This document shows positions 20,281-29,349 of a stretch of DNA of 64,000 bases, piece by piece (positions within the stretch are counted from its first letter, which is position 1; every line of letters begins with the position of its first letter). Below the pieces are notes generated by a model. That model saw only the letters and a list, made by a program, of their open reading frames with translations. It made no database searches and was not told the origin of the DNA. The stretch is taken from positions 1 through 64,000 of the forward strand of contig NZ_PPXC01000008.1 in NCBI RefSeq assembly GCF_002909445.1, in the 5' to 3' direction. The stretch comes from Arthrobacter glacialis. GTDB taxonomy: Bacteria; Actinomycetota; Actinomycetes; Actinomycetales; Micrococcaceae. The translations under genes and the position numbers were made by a program.

Positions 20281-21029
20281 TGACAATTCATGTGACAGTG
20301 TGGAATGAGAACGTCCACGAAACACTTGGAACGCCCGCTTCCATCGCGAGCGACTATCCCGAAGGTATCCATGGAGCTATCGCCGCCGGGTTGCGCAAGT
20401 ATCTCGATGATGACGCCGTGATCCGGACAGCAACGTTGCAAGACCCCGAGCACGGCCTTACCCATGCTGTGCTAGATGAGACAGATGTTCTGCTGTGGTG
20501 GGGACATAAAGCACACGGGGAAGTGTCGGATGAGATTGTTGAGCGTGTACGCCAGCGGGTGCTGTCCGGTATGGGATTGCTCGTTTTGCATTCGGGCCAC
20601 TTCTCCAAAATCTTCAAGCAACTCATGGGCACCACCTGCTCGCTTAAATGGCGCAACGACGGCGAACGTGAATTGGTATGGACTGTGGCACCATCGCATG
20701 AGATTGCCAGCGGCATTCCACACCCCATCAACATTCCTCATCAGGAGATGTATGGCGAGTTCTTCGACGTTCCGGCCCCCGATGAAGTGGTGTTCATCTC
20801 ATCCTTTGAGGGTGGAGAAGTGTTCCGTTCCGGAGTGACATACCAGCGCGGCGCGGGTAGGATCTTCTACTTCAGCCCTGGCGACCAGGACTACCCGGTA
20901 TACCATCAGGACGAGATCCAGAGGGTTCTGGCCAATGGTGTTCGATGGGCCGTACCCAAGGTTGAGGCGGCATTGCCTGCAGTGACCAACCCGGCGCGGG
21001 ACTGGTTTCTAGAGTCCACGGAGTCCTAA
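20280..21029 (+). CDS. ThuA-domain protein
   Basis: This 249-residue protein of the ThuA family has a glutamine-amidotransferase-like fold. Visible segments are [57 protein letters not shown] and [20 protein letters not shown]. ThuA proteins accompany Gfo/Idh/MocA dehydrogenases in trehalose and other disaccharide utilisation, where 3-keto sugars are intermediates; the exact chemistry is not settled. It starts at ATG 20280, sharing one base with the previous stop, and is the last gene of cluster 2. Confidence 0.9.
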   Translation: MTIHVTVWNENVHETLGTPASIASDYPEGIHGAIAAGLRKYLDDDAVIRTATLQDPEHGLTHAVLDETDVLLWWGHKAHGEVSDEIVERVRQRVLSGMGLLVLHSGHFSKIFKQLMGTTCSLKWRNDGERELVWTVAPSHEIASGIPHPINIPHQEMYGEFFDVPAPDEVVFISSFEGGEVFRSGVTYQRGAGRIFYFSPGDQDYPVYHQDEIQRVLANGVRWAVPKVEAALPAVTNPARDWFLESTES

Positions 21030-21054
21030 GTAGCTTCGCCGACTTAGCCACCTA

Positions 21055-21180
21055 GCGTGGGTCAGTAGTGGCTGCCCGTCAATGGCTCCTATAAATCTGG
21101 AGCCAGCATCCATCAAATAGACCTGAATTCTTGCATGTTTTCGACACAAGGAATCCCGAGAATCGACTACTGACCCACGC
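21055..21180. mobile_element. 126-bp element with 15-bp perfect terminal inverted repeats
   Basis: GCGTGGGTCAGTAGT (21055-21069) is mirrored exactly by ACTACTGACCCACGC (21166-21180). An internal hairpin GGCTCC/GGAGCC lies near 21092-21113. The size, perfect ends and absence of coding suggest a miniature inverted-repeat element or the fused ends of a deleted insertion sequence. No obvious target duplication flanks it. Its right end forms the last codons of the decayed NlpC/P60 gene. Confidence 0.6.
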
Positions 21181-22124
21181 ACTTGGATGCCCCGCGGGGC
21201 AGATAGGCCAAATATGCCGTTCCCGCATTCCAAGCAACAGGGTGCACCAGCGTCCTAACAGCCGGATTGAGCGCGCTGTACATCGTGCCGTTGCCAGCAT
21301 AGTTACCGACGAGGCCCCAGTGGTTTGGGCCGTCAGGATTCTGCGCCACGGGATCTCCGGGTTGCGGATCAGCCGGGGGTTCCTGCGGTCCACTGGACCG
21401 TTCGCGGCAAACTGATGTCAGCTTGTCCGTAGACCCATTGCACATAGCCCGAGCAGTCCCTTGGCTAAAACACTGTGCCGCCCCAGACGTGTGCACCGTC
21501 AACTCCTTTCTTCCTGAGCGTAGGCGAGGATATCACGCTGAATCTGGCTCAGGTCAGACGGGATCTTAGGGTTGTCTGGGCCTGGCTCCTCGGCGCTGCA
21601 GGGAACCGGCTCCGTTGAACATCCGAGACCGCCCAACATTGCTTCAGCCTCCGACCGCCCCTGGCGTAGGGCTCCGGGAGCGAAGACCCTTGAACGGACT
21701 GTGCTGCAGCACCCTTATCCATCAGTTGCCACCCCTGAACATCTAAAAGGCCTCGCGGAGATCCTCGGTTGGGCCCCTGCGGTCCTCCCTCGAAAGCTCC
21801 GTCGTTGAAGGTAGGAATCATAAGCTCAGCCACACTCCCCCACCCGGCCGAAGAGCGCTGCTGCACGCTGCCTACCGAATCATGGTCACTGCAACGCCGT
21901 CGTGCGGCAATTACATAGATTGAGGCACAAATGTGTTGGCCAGCCTCTGCAACCCGGATTCCTGCAGGGCCATCATCAGGGCGATATCGACGGCGGCTAC
22001 CGCGCTTGCCACGGTTGAACCCTGAGATGCGAATGCCACCAAAACAATTGCTCCGCATAACACCATGACACAACACAACGCCAATGCGCTGACAGTTACG
22101 CCAATCAGTCTTAGCGTTGCTCAC
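21167..22124 (-). pseudogene. NlpC/P60 peptidoglycan hydrolase, multiply frameshifted
   Basis: The minus strand spells pieces of one secreted cell-wall hydrolase in different frames. From 22124 leftwards there is an N-terminal membrane helix (ALCCVMVLCGAIVLVAF). A degraded middle with stops follows. The catalytic-cysteine motif DCSGYVQWVYGQ, then ISLPRT, lies at about 21390-21460. In a shifted frame come PGDPV and the histidine motif HWGLVGNYAGNGTMYSA (about 21270-21350). Cys and His motifs are intact but out of frame with each other. It is flanked by the 126-bp element on one side and repeat R2 on the other. Confidence 0.75.
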
Positions 22125-22460
22125 TTCATTACTACTCCAAGAAGGAGCTCCGAGGCCGGCATTAGTACACGATCCGATCGGACGACGCGTAGAACCCCAC
22201 CATCTCGCAACGATCAGCTGGGGCTGCAGGTGGTCAGTTCACGATAGGGCTTATGAGCCGCTTATAGTTGCTCGTGCCCGAGCTTGCGTGCTCCGGCACA
22301 GCCAAAGTCACCGTACAGACATGCGAGCCGACCCATGGAACGGGAGGCTGAACAAATTGAGCCAGCTGCTCGTCACACGTCACATTAATAGCTTTGGCTG
22401 TGCGGTGGCCATGAGCTCAGGTGGCTGATGTACAAGCTGACACGTAGGCAACCTTCGGAT
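22125..22460. other. Intergenic, nothing recognised
   Basis: No open frame with family resemblance lies between the NlpC/P60 remnant and repeat R2. Confidence 0.4.
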
Positions 22461-22709
22461 ATTCGAACCGAAACAGCCCTTGCTGAACGGTCAAAATTTC
22501 AACTGCAGGTAAATACCAACGAAAACTATCACCGCAGGTCAGAGCATGTTGAATACTCAAAACCCATTGTTAGTTATCAACCCCGCTTTGGCGACATAAG
22601 GCTATCAACCCTTGTCAATACCCATTTTGGCCTTTTTTCTAGACGATGAATCGGAACAATAGAAGGTACTAAATTCTCTCCAGTTTCCATTGATTGTGGA
22701 GGGTTTATG
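22461..22709. repeat. Long direct repeat, copy R2
   Basis: This is the partner of R1 at 6284-6547, in the same orientation, with the same order of conserved blocks and small indels. It ends just before the phnN stop region. Its left end, ATTCGAACCGAA, resembles a tRNA T-loop on the reverse strand. Confidence 0.75.
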
Positions 22710-22733
22710 GCGCGTCGGTGGCCATCCTCAGGC

Positions 22734-23315
22734 TCAGGAACGTTGTCGGTGCAGTTCCGTGGATCGACCCGCCGCATCCAGGACGCTGCCCAGGAACTCC
22801 ACGAGTTTCCCTCCCGCGTCCTCAAGCGTGCCGTCGTTGACGATCTCCAGGTCGGCCGGATGATCCGGCGCCGGGTTGATGCGAGCAACGCGTGACACTG
22901 CGGCAATCTCGTCCTCGCGACCGCGTGCAATGATGCGCGCGAGGCGTACATCATCAGAAACCGTGATGCGCACAACGTGCACGTTCGCGAACAGGCCAGG
23001 CAAGTGCTTGAGCACCTCGCGCGAGAGGTTCGCCACGACCAGGTTTCCCGCGCCGACGGCGTCGAACACGTGGGCCGGAATGCCGTAGGCCAGGCCGTGA
23101 GCTCGCCACGTCAACGCGAACTCGCCACGGTCCCTGGCGCCCTCGAATTCGCTCTCGCTCACAGGCTTGTGATCTTCCCCTGTACCTGCAGGCCGGGTGA
23201 TCTGGCGTTGCGGGAAGACGATTTCGCGTCCTTCGATGGCAAGGCGTGCGTGATCAATAATCGAATCCTTCCCCGATCCACTCGGCCCTACAATGGCCAC
23301 AAATGCGCCACTCAC
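22734..23315 (-). CDS. phnN: Ribose 1,5-bisphosphate phosphokinase PhnN
   Basis: PhnN phosphorylates ribose 1,5-bisphosphate to PRPP, the last step that returns the C-P lyase ribose product to central metabolism. This 193-residue P-loop kinase of the guanylate-kinase fold has Walker A GPSGSGKD at 10-17. Further motifs are RQITRPAGTGEDHKPVSESEF and LTWRAHGLAYGIPA. GTG 23315 overlaps the phnM stop by 4 bases. It is the last gene of the phn operon; nothing resembling a terminator was seen behind it. Confidence 0.92.
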   Translation of the reverse strand: MSGAFVAIVGPSGSGKDSIIDHARLAIEGREIVFPQRQITRPAGTGEDHKPVSESEFEGARDRGEFALTWRAHGLAYGIPAHVFDAVGAGNLVVANLSREVLKHLPGLFANVHVVRITVSDDVRLARIIARGREDEIAAVSRVARINPAPDHPADLEIVNDGTLEDAGGKLVEFLGSVLDAAGRSTELHRQRS

Positions 23316-24490
23316 GCGACCCTCTTTCCCTCACACCATACGCCGCGCACGATCGGCAGGGACGATCCGAGCGGGTGCTGCGCCGTCGCGGTCCCCTCGT
23401 ATGTCTGGACACGAACGACGTCGGCCCGTTTGCCGGGCGCGATGACGCCGCGATCCTCAAGACCGGCGGCACGCGCAGGATTGCCGCTCACCAGCGCGGC
23501 CCCCTGAGGCAAGGTAATGTCTCCGCGGCTGAACAGCAGGAAAACGGCGTGGAGTGGACTGGACGGGACATAATCGCTGGAGAGGATGTCGAGCAGCCCC
23601 AGACGTAGCAAGTCGGAGGCAGCTACGTTGCCGGAGTGCGAACCGCCGCGGACAATATTTGGCGCACCCATGACGATAAGTTGTCCTGCCGCCCGGGCAG
23701 CGTGGGCGGCCAGGATGGTCGTGGGGAATTCCGAAATACGCACGCCTGCTGCCGTCGACTCATCAATGTGCGCCTGGGTAGCGTCGTCGTGCGCGGCGAT
23801 CGTGATACCTCGATCGTGGGCGCGCCCCACCATCCTGCGCCGATTGTTCTCGGAGAACGTCGCAGAAAGATGCCGCATCTCACTGACGTGTTCGCCGAAC
23901 TGCATCTCGGTCATATTGTGTTTGCCAACCATGTAGGTGCGGAACGCCTCCATGTCTGCATATTGGCGCTGGCCCGGCGTGTGATCCATGAGCGACACCA
24001 TCCGCACCCGTTCGTGCCCGCCGACCTCGTCAAACACGTCAACGACGTCCGGTGTCGCCACCTCGCAGCGCAAATGCACGTAGTGGTCCGCGCGCAACAG
24101 ACCCGCCTCGGCCGCGTTAATGACCGCATTCACGAGTGTGCGCGCGTTACCGCTGATCAGGTTCTCACCCGGGCCGCTGCCGATGCGCATCGCGTCCAGC
24201 ACAGTCGTCATGCCCGAAGCTGCCATCTGTGCGTCGTGCGCGATCACTGCCTGGATCGGATCCCAGAACCGCTTGGGCCGGGGCTGGTAGTGCGACTCAA
24301 CCTGGTCGGTGTGCAGCTCAACGAGACCGGGGAGCAGGTAATCCGCTCCCATATCCTCGCCCGGCACACCGTCGAGTGAAAATTGCGGGTCGTGAGAGAC
24401 CTCCGCGATCATGCCGTTCTCGATATGCACGGATCCATGGATGACCTCGTTTTCCAGGACGATGCGGGCATTATGAAGGACGAGGGGCAT
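23312..24490 (-). CDS. phnM: Alpha-D-ribose 1-methylphosphonate 5-triphosphate diphosphatase PhnM
   Basis: PhnM removes pyrophosphate from the ribose 1-(alkyl)phosphonate 5-triphosphate made by PhnGHI(L), giving the PhnJ substrate. This 392-residue amidohydrolase has DYLLPGLVELHTDQVESHYQPRPKRFWDP near the N-terminus (metal ligands), VSLMDHTPGQRQY, ITIAAHDDATQAH and a late LDILSSDYVPSS. It overlaps the upstream 2H gene by 20 bases, so its ribosome site lies inside that gene. Confidence 0.95.
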   Translation of the reverse strand: MPLVLHNARIVLENEVIHGSVHIENGMIAEVSHDPQFSLDGVPGEDMGADYLLPGLVELHTDQVESHYQPRPKRFWDPIQAVIAHDAQMAASGMTTVLDAMRIGSGPGENLISGNARTLVNAVINAAEAGLLRADHYVHLRCEVATPDVVDVFDEVGGHERVRMVSLMDHTPGQRQYADMEAFRTYMVGKHNMTEMQFGEHVSEMRHLSATFSENNRRRMVGRAHDRGITIAAHDDATQAHIDESTAAGVRISEFPTTILAAHAARAAGQLIVMGAPNIVRGGSHSGNVAASDLLRLGLLDILSSDYVPSSPLHAVFLLFSRGDITLPQGAALVSGNPARAAGLEDRGVIAPGKRADVVRVQTYEGTATAQHPLGSSLPIVRGVWCEGKRVA

Positions 24491-25166
24491 CAGGGGTCTC
24501 CAAAGCGGCTTGTTCTGCGAAAGGGTGAACGGACAGGACCTCGAAGGCAGCGCCGGGGGCGGGCTCGACGCTGATCACGACCGCGGTGAGAGGCACATCG
24601 ACGCCGGATACGCCGTCGAAATGGTCCTTGATTGCGACGTCAATCTCGGCCGTCCGCTCCAGTGGAACGTGGTCGGTGAGCGTGAAGTGGAAGAGGTACT
24701 TATCGAGCACGTAGGGATAGCCCCAGCGCTCGAATAGTTCCCTCTCTCGCTGCTCCAGGTTTTCAGGACGACGACGGCGGATGTCACCTTGGGTGAGCGG
24801 GGCACGAAAGTCCTCGAACGTCCACAGGGCATCGGCGGCGAGCACATCCAGGTCCTCGGGGTCTCTGCCGGGGACCAACGCGCGGAACCCGCCAATCGCT
24901 GCGGGTCGGAGAGCGGAAATCACCACTGGCCCGCGACCGGCAGCGAACGCGTCTGCGGCAGCACACAGCTGTGCTTCCGTTCGTCCAGCGGCTAAGTGGA
25001 TGGGCGCTTTAAGTGTGGCGTGGAATCCGTAGCGGCGAGCGTCCTGTGTGAGGTCATGGAACTCCTGGCGGCCGTACCAGTCATCGACCGCGGTGCGTAG
25101 CCGAATCGCCTCGGCAACCTCTTCCTTATTGATTCCGGGGACCGCGTAGACGGCATATCGTTTCAT
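24471..25166 (-). CDS. DUF1045 / 2H phosphoesterase in the phosphonate operon
   Basis: This 231-residue protein of the 'putative phosphonate metabolism protein' family has the two HxT motifs of the 2H phosphoesterase superfamily: RYGFHATLKAPIHL at ~45 and LFHFTLTDHVPL at ~165. 2H enzymes open cyclic phosphates. The window has no PhnP, the enzyme that opens 5-phosphoribosyl 1,2-cyclic phosphate after PhnJ. This protein may do that step; that is inference from position and fold. It overlaps phnL by 4 bases and phnM by 20. Confidence 0.85.
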   Translation of the reverse strand: MKRYAVYAVPGINKEEVAEAIRLRTAVDDWYGRQEFHDLTQDARRYGFHATLKAPIHLAAGRTEAQLCAAADAFAAGRGPVVISALRPAAIGGFRALVPGRDPEDLDVLAADALWTFEDFRAPLTQGDIRRRRPENLEQRERELFERWGYPYVLDKYLFHFTLTDHVPLERTAEIDVAIKDHFDGVSGVDVPLTAVVISVEPAPGAAFEVLSVHPFAEQAALETPDAPRPS

Positions 25167-25906
25167 GCGGCTGCCTGTTCGCGCGCCGGCGTGAACGACT
25201 GTACGTCGACCGTCATATCGGCTACGGCCTCGCGTACATCGGCGTCGTGGAAGATTGCGAGCATCCCGGTCCCCCGGCCGAGGCTCTCACGGATCAGCTC
25301 GATCACGACGCCACGATTTCGGGCATCGAGTGACGCTGTGGGTTCGTCGAGCAGCAGGAGCGGGCGTTCTATGATGAATCCGCGCGCGATGTTGACGCGT
25401 TGCTGTTCACCGCCAGAGAAGGTCGCTGGCGGCAGCTTCCATAGTCGTGTGGAGATGCTCAGCCGCGTGAGGAGCTCTCCTGCCCGTTCGCGAGCCGTTT
25501 CCCGACTGATGCCACGCTCGATCAGTGGTTCGGCGACGACGTCGAGGGCGGGCACGCGGGGAACCGCTCGCAGGAACTGACTTACGTACCCCAAGGTCTC
25601 CCGCCGGGCTGCGAGCACCTGTCGTGGTTGCGCCGTGACCAGGTCCATGACGGTTTCTTGGTGCCTGAGCAGGATGCGGCCCGAGTCTGTGCCATAGCTA
25701 CCGTAGATCATTTTCATCACGGTGCTCTTGCCTGCCCCCGATTCGCCACCGAGCACAATACAGGCCCCGCGCGGTACATCGAAGGTTAGCCCATGCAGGA
25801 CAGGCAACCGTTGTGATTCCTGGAGGTGCAGGGTGAACGTTTTGCCGACGTTCTGCACGGACAGTACTGCATTTTCTGGCAAGTCATTGTTTACGTTGTA
25901 GCTCAT
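25163..25906 (-). CDS. phnL: C-P lyase ABC-type subunit PhnL
   Basis: This 247-residue ATP-binding protein of ABC type is part of the cytosolic C-P lyase machinery rather than a transporter. Walker A is GESGAGKST, the signature is FSGGEQQRVNIARGF and Walker B is LLLLDEPTAS. PhnL is needed with PhnGHI for the first step and binds the core complex in other bacteria. The ATG lies 5 bases after the phnK stop. Confidence 0.93.
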   Translation of the reverse strand: MSYNVNNDLPENAVLSVQNVGKTFTLHLQESQRLPVLHGLTFDVPRGACIVLGGESGAGKSTVMKMIYGSYGTDSGRILLRHQETVMDLVTAQPRQVLAARRETLGYVSQFLRAVPRVPALDVVAEPLIERGISRETARERAGELLTRLSISTRLWKLPPATFSGGEQQRVNIARGFIIERPLLLLDEPTASLDARNRGVVIELIRESLGRGTGMLAIFHDADVREAVADMTVDVQSFTPAREQAAA

Positions 25907-25911
25907 GGAAA

Positions 25912-26724
25912 TCAGCCCTGAAGGATCGAAGAAACGAGTAGCTGGGTGTAGGGAGCCTGCGGGTCATCGAGAACCCGGTCTGTGAGGCCCGATTCGATGA
26001 CTGCGCCGTCTTTCATCACCAAGGTGCGGTGTGAGATGAGGCGTGCAACGGCGAGATCGTGGGTGACGATGACGACGGCAAGACCAAGTTCAGCGACGAG
26101 CTGGCGAATCAGGTCCAGGAGGCGGGCCTGCACGGACACGTCCAGGCCGCTCGTCGGCTCGTCCATAAAGACCAGGCGTGGGCCGAATACGAGGTTGCGT
26201 GCGATCTGTACGCGCTGGCGCATTCCACCTGAAAATGTCGCGGGAGCATCGTCAATTCGATCCGACGGGATTTCTACGCGGCGCAGCCACATTTCGGCTT
26301 CGCTGCGGATCTTGCTGTAGTTACGCCATCCGTTCGCCATGAGAGGTTCCCCGACATTGCCACCAGCGCTGACATGCATCCGGAGTCCCTCGGCAGCGTT
26401 CTGGTGCACGAATCCCCACTCGGTGCGCCACAGCCGGCGTACTTCCCGTTCGCTCAGTGTCGCCAGATCGAGCAGCTCGAATTCAGTGCCGTCCTCGCGT
26501 CCGGCGCTGCTCTCACGCGTCGTGAGGTAGCTGATGGATCCCTCGTCCAAGGTGAGCCGTTGTGACAGCATGCCGAGCAGGGTGGACTTGCCGGAGCCTG
26601 ACTCTCCCACAACTGCCAGCACTTCGCCGGGCCACAGGTCAAAATTTACGTCGCGGCAGCCGAAGCGGTCGCCATAGCGGTGTCCTGCGCCGGTCACACT
26701 CAGTAACGGGGTTTCGTTGTTCAT
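25912..26724 (-). CDS. phnK: C-P lyase ABC-type subunit PhnK
   Basis: This 270-residue ABC protein is known in other bacteria to dock on the PhnGHIJ core through PhnJ. Walker A is GESGSGKST, the signature is FSGGMRQRVQIARNL and Walker B is LVFMDEPTSGLD. ATG 26724 is chosen; it overlaps the phnJ stop by 4 bases and has GGAG 8 bases upstream. The open frame from 26778 would extend into phnJ without a ribosome site. Confidence 0.93.
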   Translation of the reverse strand: MNNETPLLSVTGAGHRYGDRFGCRDVNFDLWPGEVLAVVGESGSGKSTLLGMLSQRLTLDEGSISYLTTRESSAGREDGTEFELLDLATLSEREVRRLWRTEWGFVHQNAAEGLRMHVSAGGNVGEPLMANGWRNYSKIRSEAEMWLRRVEIPSDRIDDAPATFSGGMRQRVQIARNLVFGPRLVFMDEPTSGLDVSVQARLLDLIRQLVAELGLAVVIVTHDLAVARLISHRTLVMKDGAVIESGLTDRVLDDPQAPYTQLLVSSILQG

Positions 26725-27593
26725 GCGCTTTTCTCCATCGTTTGGCGCCTCTCGCCTGCTGTGGCAGTGCGTTCGCAATAGTCAGTGTCGGAGCAGACGA
26801 ACATCACGCCGCCTTTGTCATCGATAAAGACCTCGTCAAGGTAGACGCCGGAGGACCCGCAGATCTCGCAGGGCCGGTCAAAGCGTTGAGGCTCGAAGGG
26901 GAAGTCCTCAAAGCCGAGGCTCTCCACGTCGGTGTACGGCGGGATCGCGTAGATGCGTTTCTCCCGGCCGGCGCCGAAGAGCTGCAGCGCTGCATTTTGG
27001 TGCATCTTGGGGTTGTCAAAGCTGGGGATGGGCGACGGCGCCATGACGTACCGTCCATTCACGAGAACCGGGTAGTCATAGGTCTTGGCGATGTGCCCAT
27101 ACTTAGCGATGTCTTCGTAGAGCTTGACGTACATCAGGCCGTACTCCTCGAGCGCGTGCAAGCGCCGAGTCTCCGTTTCTCGCGGTTCCAAGAACCGCAG
27201 CGGCTCGGGGATCGGCACCTGGTACACCATGATCTGATGCTCACGCAGTGGCGTCTCCGGAATCCGGTGCCGGGTTTGGATGATGCTCGCCTGCTCCGTG
27301 AGCGTAGTGCTCGCGGCACCGGCAACCTTTTCGAAGAAGTGTCGGATCGACACCGCATTGGTCGTGTCATCGGCACCCTGATCAATCACTTTCAGTGTGT
27401 CGGACGGACCAATTATCGATGCTGTGACCTGCACTCCCCCGGTCCCCCAGCCGCGTGGCATCGGCACCTCTCGCGAAGCGAACGGTACCTGGAAGCCGGG
27501 AATGGCGACGCCCTTGAGCAACGCACGGCGGACGACTCGCTTGGTTTGCTCGTCGAGATAACCTTCGTTGTAGACGATGCGCGGGGCACTCAT
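26721..27593 (-). CDS. phnJ: Alpha-D-ribose 1-methylphosphonate 5-phosphate C-P-lyase PhnJ
   Basis: PhnJ is the radical-SAM enzyme that breaks the carbon-phosphorus bond, releasing an alkane and ribose 1,2-cyclic phosphate 5-phosphate. All expected residues are present in this 290-residue protein. Cysteines 242, 245, 267 and 273 (CEIC, then VCSDTDYC) match the E. coli set 241, 244, 266 and 272 shifted by one. Gly33 (IPGFQVPF) matches the glycyl-radical Gly32. The start codon shares one base with the phnI stop. Confidence 0.96.
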   Translation of the reverse strand: MSAPRIVYNEGYLDEQTKRVVRRALLKGVAIPGFQVPFASREVPMPRGWGTGGVQVTASIIGPSDTLKVIDQGADDTTNAVSIRHFFEKVAGAASTTLTEQASIIQTRHRIPETPLREHQIMVYQVPIPEPLRFLEPRETETRRLHALEEYGLMYVKLYEDIAKYGHIAKTYDYPVLVNGRYVMAPSPIPSFDNPKMHQNAALQLFGAGREKRIYAIPPYTDVESLGFEDFPFEPQRFDRPCEICGSSGVYLDEVFIDDKGGVMFVCSDTDYCERTATAGERRQTMEKSA

Positions 27594-28711
27594 CAGTTCT
27601 CTCCGTTCTGGTCTTTGCCGGCGGACATGCGTGCGTCCGCGGCATGACGTGTCTCGAACTCGCGGCGAAGGCTGCGAATCAGCCCAAGCTCCGCTTGGAA
27701 GTCGACGTAGTGCGGCAGTTTGAGGTGCTCAACGAAACCTGTCGCCTGTACGTTGTCCGAGTGTGCGATCACAAATTCTTCGTCCTGCGCTGGCGAGACG
27801 ATGCGCTCACCGAACTCCTCGCTCCGCAACGCGCGATCCACGAGCGACATCGACATGGCCTTGCGCTCGCCTCGCCCGAAGACCAGACCATAACCGCGGG
27901 TGAACTGTGGCGCCTGCTCGGTGTTGCCGACGAACTGGTTGACCATCTGGCATTCGGTCATTTCGATCCGTCCGATCGGCACAGCATGTCCGATTTCCGG
28001 GGCGTCAAACTCGATTTCCACCTCGCCGACACGGACTTCGCCAACGAACGGATGGTTGTTGCCGAAGCCGCGCTGCGTGGAGTAGCCGAGCGAAAGCAGG
28101 AAGCCTTCGTCTCCGCGATTGAGGGCCTGCAGACGCTCGGCCCGGCTCATGGGAAAGGTGGTGGGTTCCCGGGTTAGGTCTCCCGGATCTGGATCATTCC
28201 AGCCCTCTGCGGGTTTGTCGGCCTCAATGAGAGCATCGACGCCCAGCAGATCCGTCACTCGCGGCATCGCCGCACTTGGAGGCATCTCCAAATTAGGTAC
28301 CTCAGGGGTGCCCAATTCGTCGGTGAGCAGGCGGTGCGTGTAATCGAACGTTGCACCGAGCTGCTGACCGCCAGGGATGTCTTTGAACGTCGCCGACACG
28401 CGCCGTTCCGACGGCAGGCCCGCGGTGTCCACTGCAACCGTGAGACCAAACCGAGGCAGCGTTGTGCGGTAGGACCGTAGTAGCGTGACAGCCTCTAGAA
28501 CATCGCCCTGCGCCTGAAGCAGCGCCTTGGCTGCTAGGTCCGGGTCATACAGCGAACCTTCAGCCATAACGCGTGAGACCAGCACGCCCATTTGATCGCG
28601 CATCTGAGCGTAGTCGATGCGTGGCGCATCGACCTCGCCACGCCCACGCTTGGCGAGCAACGCATGCGCGTTAGCGATCGCCTTTTCGCCTCCCTTGACG
28701 GCAACATACAT
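27593..28711 (-). CDS. phnI: C-P lyase core subunit PhnI
   Basis: PhnI is the nucleosidase/transferase core subunit that, with G, H and L, displaces adenine from ATP with a phosphonate. The protein is 372 residues, normal length. Conserved stretches are MYVAVKGGEKAIANAHALL at the N-terminus, RAERLQALNRGDEGFLLSLGYSTQRGFGNNHPFVGEVR mid-protein and HVPIGR-like AVPIGRIEMTECQMVNQF. Start and stop each share a base with the neighbouring phn genes. Confidence 0.95.
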   Translation of the reverse strand: MYVAVKGGEKAIANAHALLAKRGRGEVDAPRIDYAQMRDQMGVLVSRVMAEGSLYDPDLAAKALLQAQGDVLEAVTLLRSYRTTLPRFGLTVAVDTAGLPSERRVSATFKDIPGGQQLGATFDYTHRLLTDELGTPEVPNLEMPPSAAMPRVTDLLGVDALIEADKPAEGWNDPDPGDLTREPTTFPMSRAERLQALNRGDEGFLLSLGYSTQRGFGNNHPFVGEVRVGEVEIEFDAPEIGHAVPIGRIEMTECQMVNQFVGNTEQAPQFTRGYGLVFGRGERKAMSMSLVDRALRSEEFGERIVSPAQDEEFVIAHSDNVQATGFVEHLKLPHYVDFQAELGLIRSLRREFETRHAADARMSAGKDQNGEN

Positions 28712-29349
28712 TAAGCGCTCCTCTGCTGGTGACTTTGCTGATCTGCGCTAACCAGCGCTGTGGTGCGTGGCAATCCCTGCACCGTGGTTTCGGCCGCGAG
28801 GACGATGTCCACACCGCAAGGGAAAAGCATCCCGTTCTCTCGCCACTGCGGGAGGAACCCGATGGGCAGGCCCACGCCATCCCAGCCAATGGTTCCCGAG
28901 ATGCCGGGGCCGCTCGCGACCAAGTTGCCGATACTGCGGGATCCTTGAGCGTCGATAATGAGAGTTGCGGACCGATGTGGTTCCTCATCGGTGCCCTGCA
29001 TCAAGTCGGCAAGGGTTGGTGCAGCTTTGGGCGACGACGCGATGACAAACAGCGCCTCGCCGGCATTTTCAACGATGCGCGCACCTGTGTGAAAGGCGAT
29101 CCAGCCGCCCACCGCAGAAGAGGCGCGCAGCGTCGGATCGAGCCAGATCGGCGTTTGCTCATCACACAATGTCAAAATGACCGCGCCTGTGCTCGCGCCA
29201 AGCGGTTCCGGAGGGTTGAGGTTCGCCTCGATGGAATGCCGAGTACCCGGGCGGGCGAGTGCCTCCAGGACTGCACGGAAGACCTGTTGCGCATCGTGTA
29301 CCGGGTTCGCGAACCCGGGGGTGTGGTTCTGGCTTGTCAGAGTTCTCAT
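28711..29349 (-). CDS. phnH: C-P lyase core subunit PhnH
   Basis: This 212-residue core subunit begins PGFANPVHDAQQVFRAVLEALARPG, the family hallmark. A later GPGISGTIGW segment precedes LPQWRENGMLFPCGVDIVL, where the family ends in FPxGVDxxL. The gene is tightly packed between phnG (4-base overlap) and phnI. Confidence 0.95.
   Translation of the reverse strand: MRTLTSQNHTPGFANPVHDAQQVFRAVLEALARPGTRHSIEANLNPPEPLGASTGAVILTLCDEQTPIWLDPTLRASSAVGGWIAFHTGARIVENAGEALFVIASSPKAAPTLADLMQGTDEEPHRSATLIIDAQGSRSIGNLVASGPGISGTIGWDGVGLPIGFLPQWRENGMLFPCGVDIVLAAETTVQGLPRTTALVSADQQSHQQRSA

Noticed and set aside
26562-27647. A 361-residue plus-strand open frame
   Set aside because: It is antisense to phnJ and phnK, whose motifs are certain. 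Its own sequence shows no domain.
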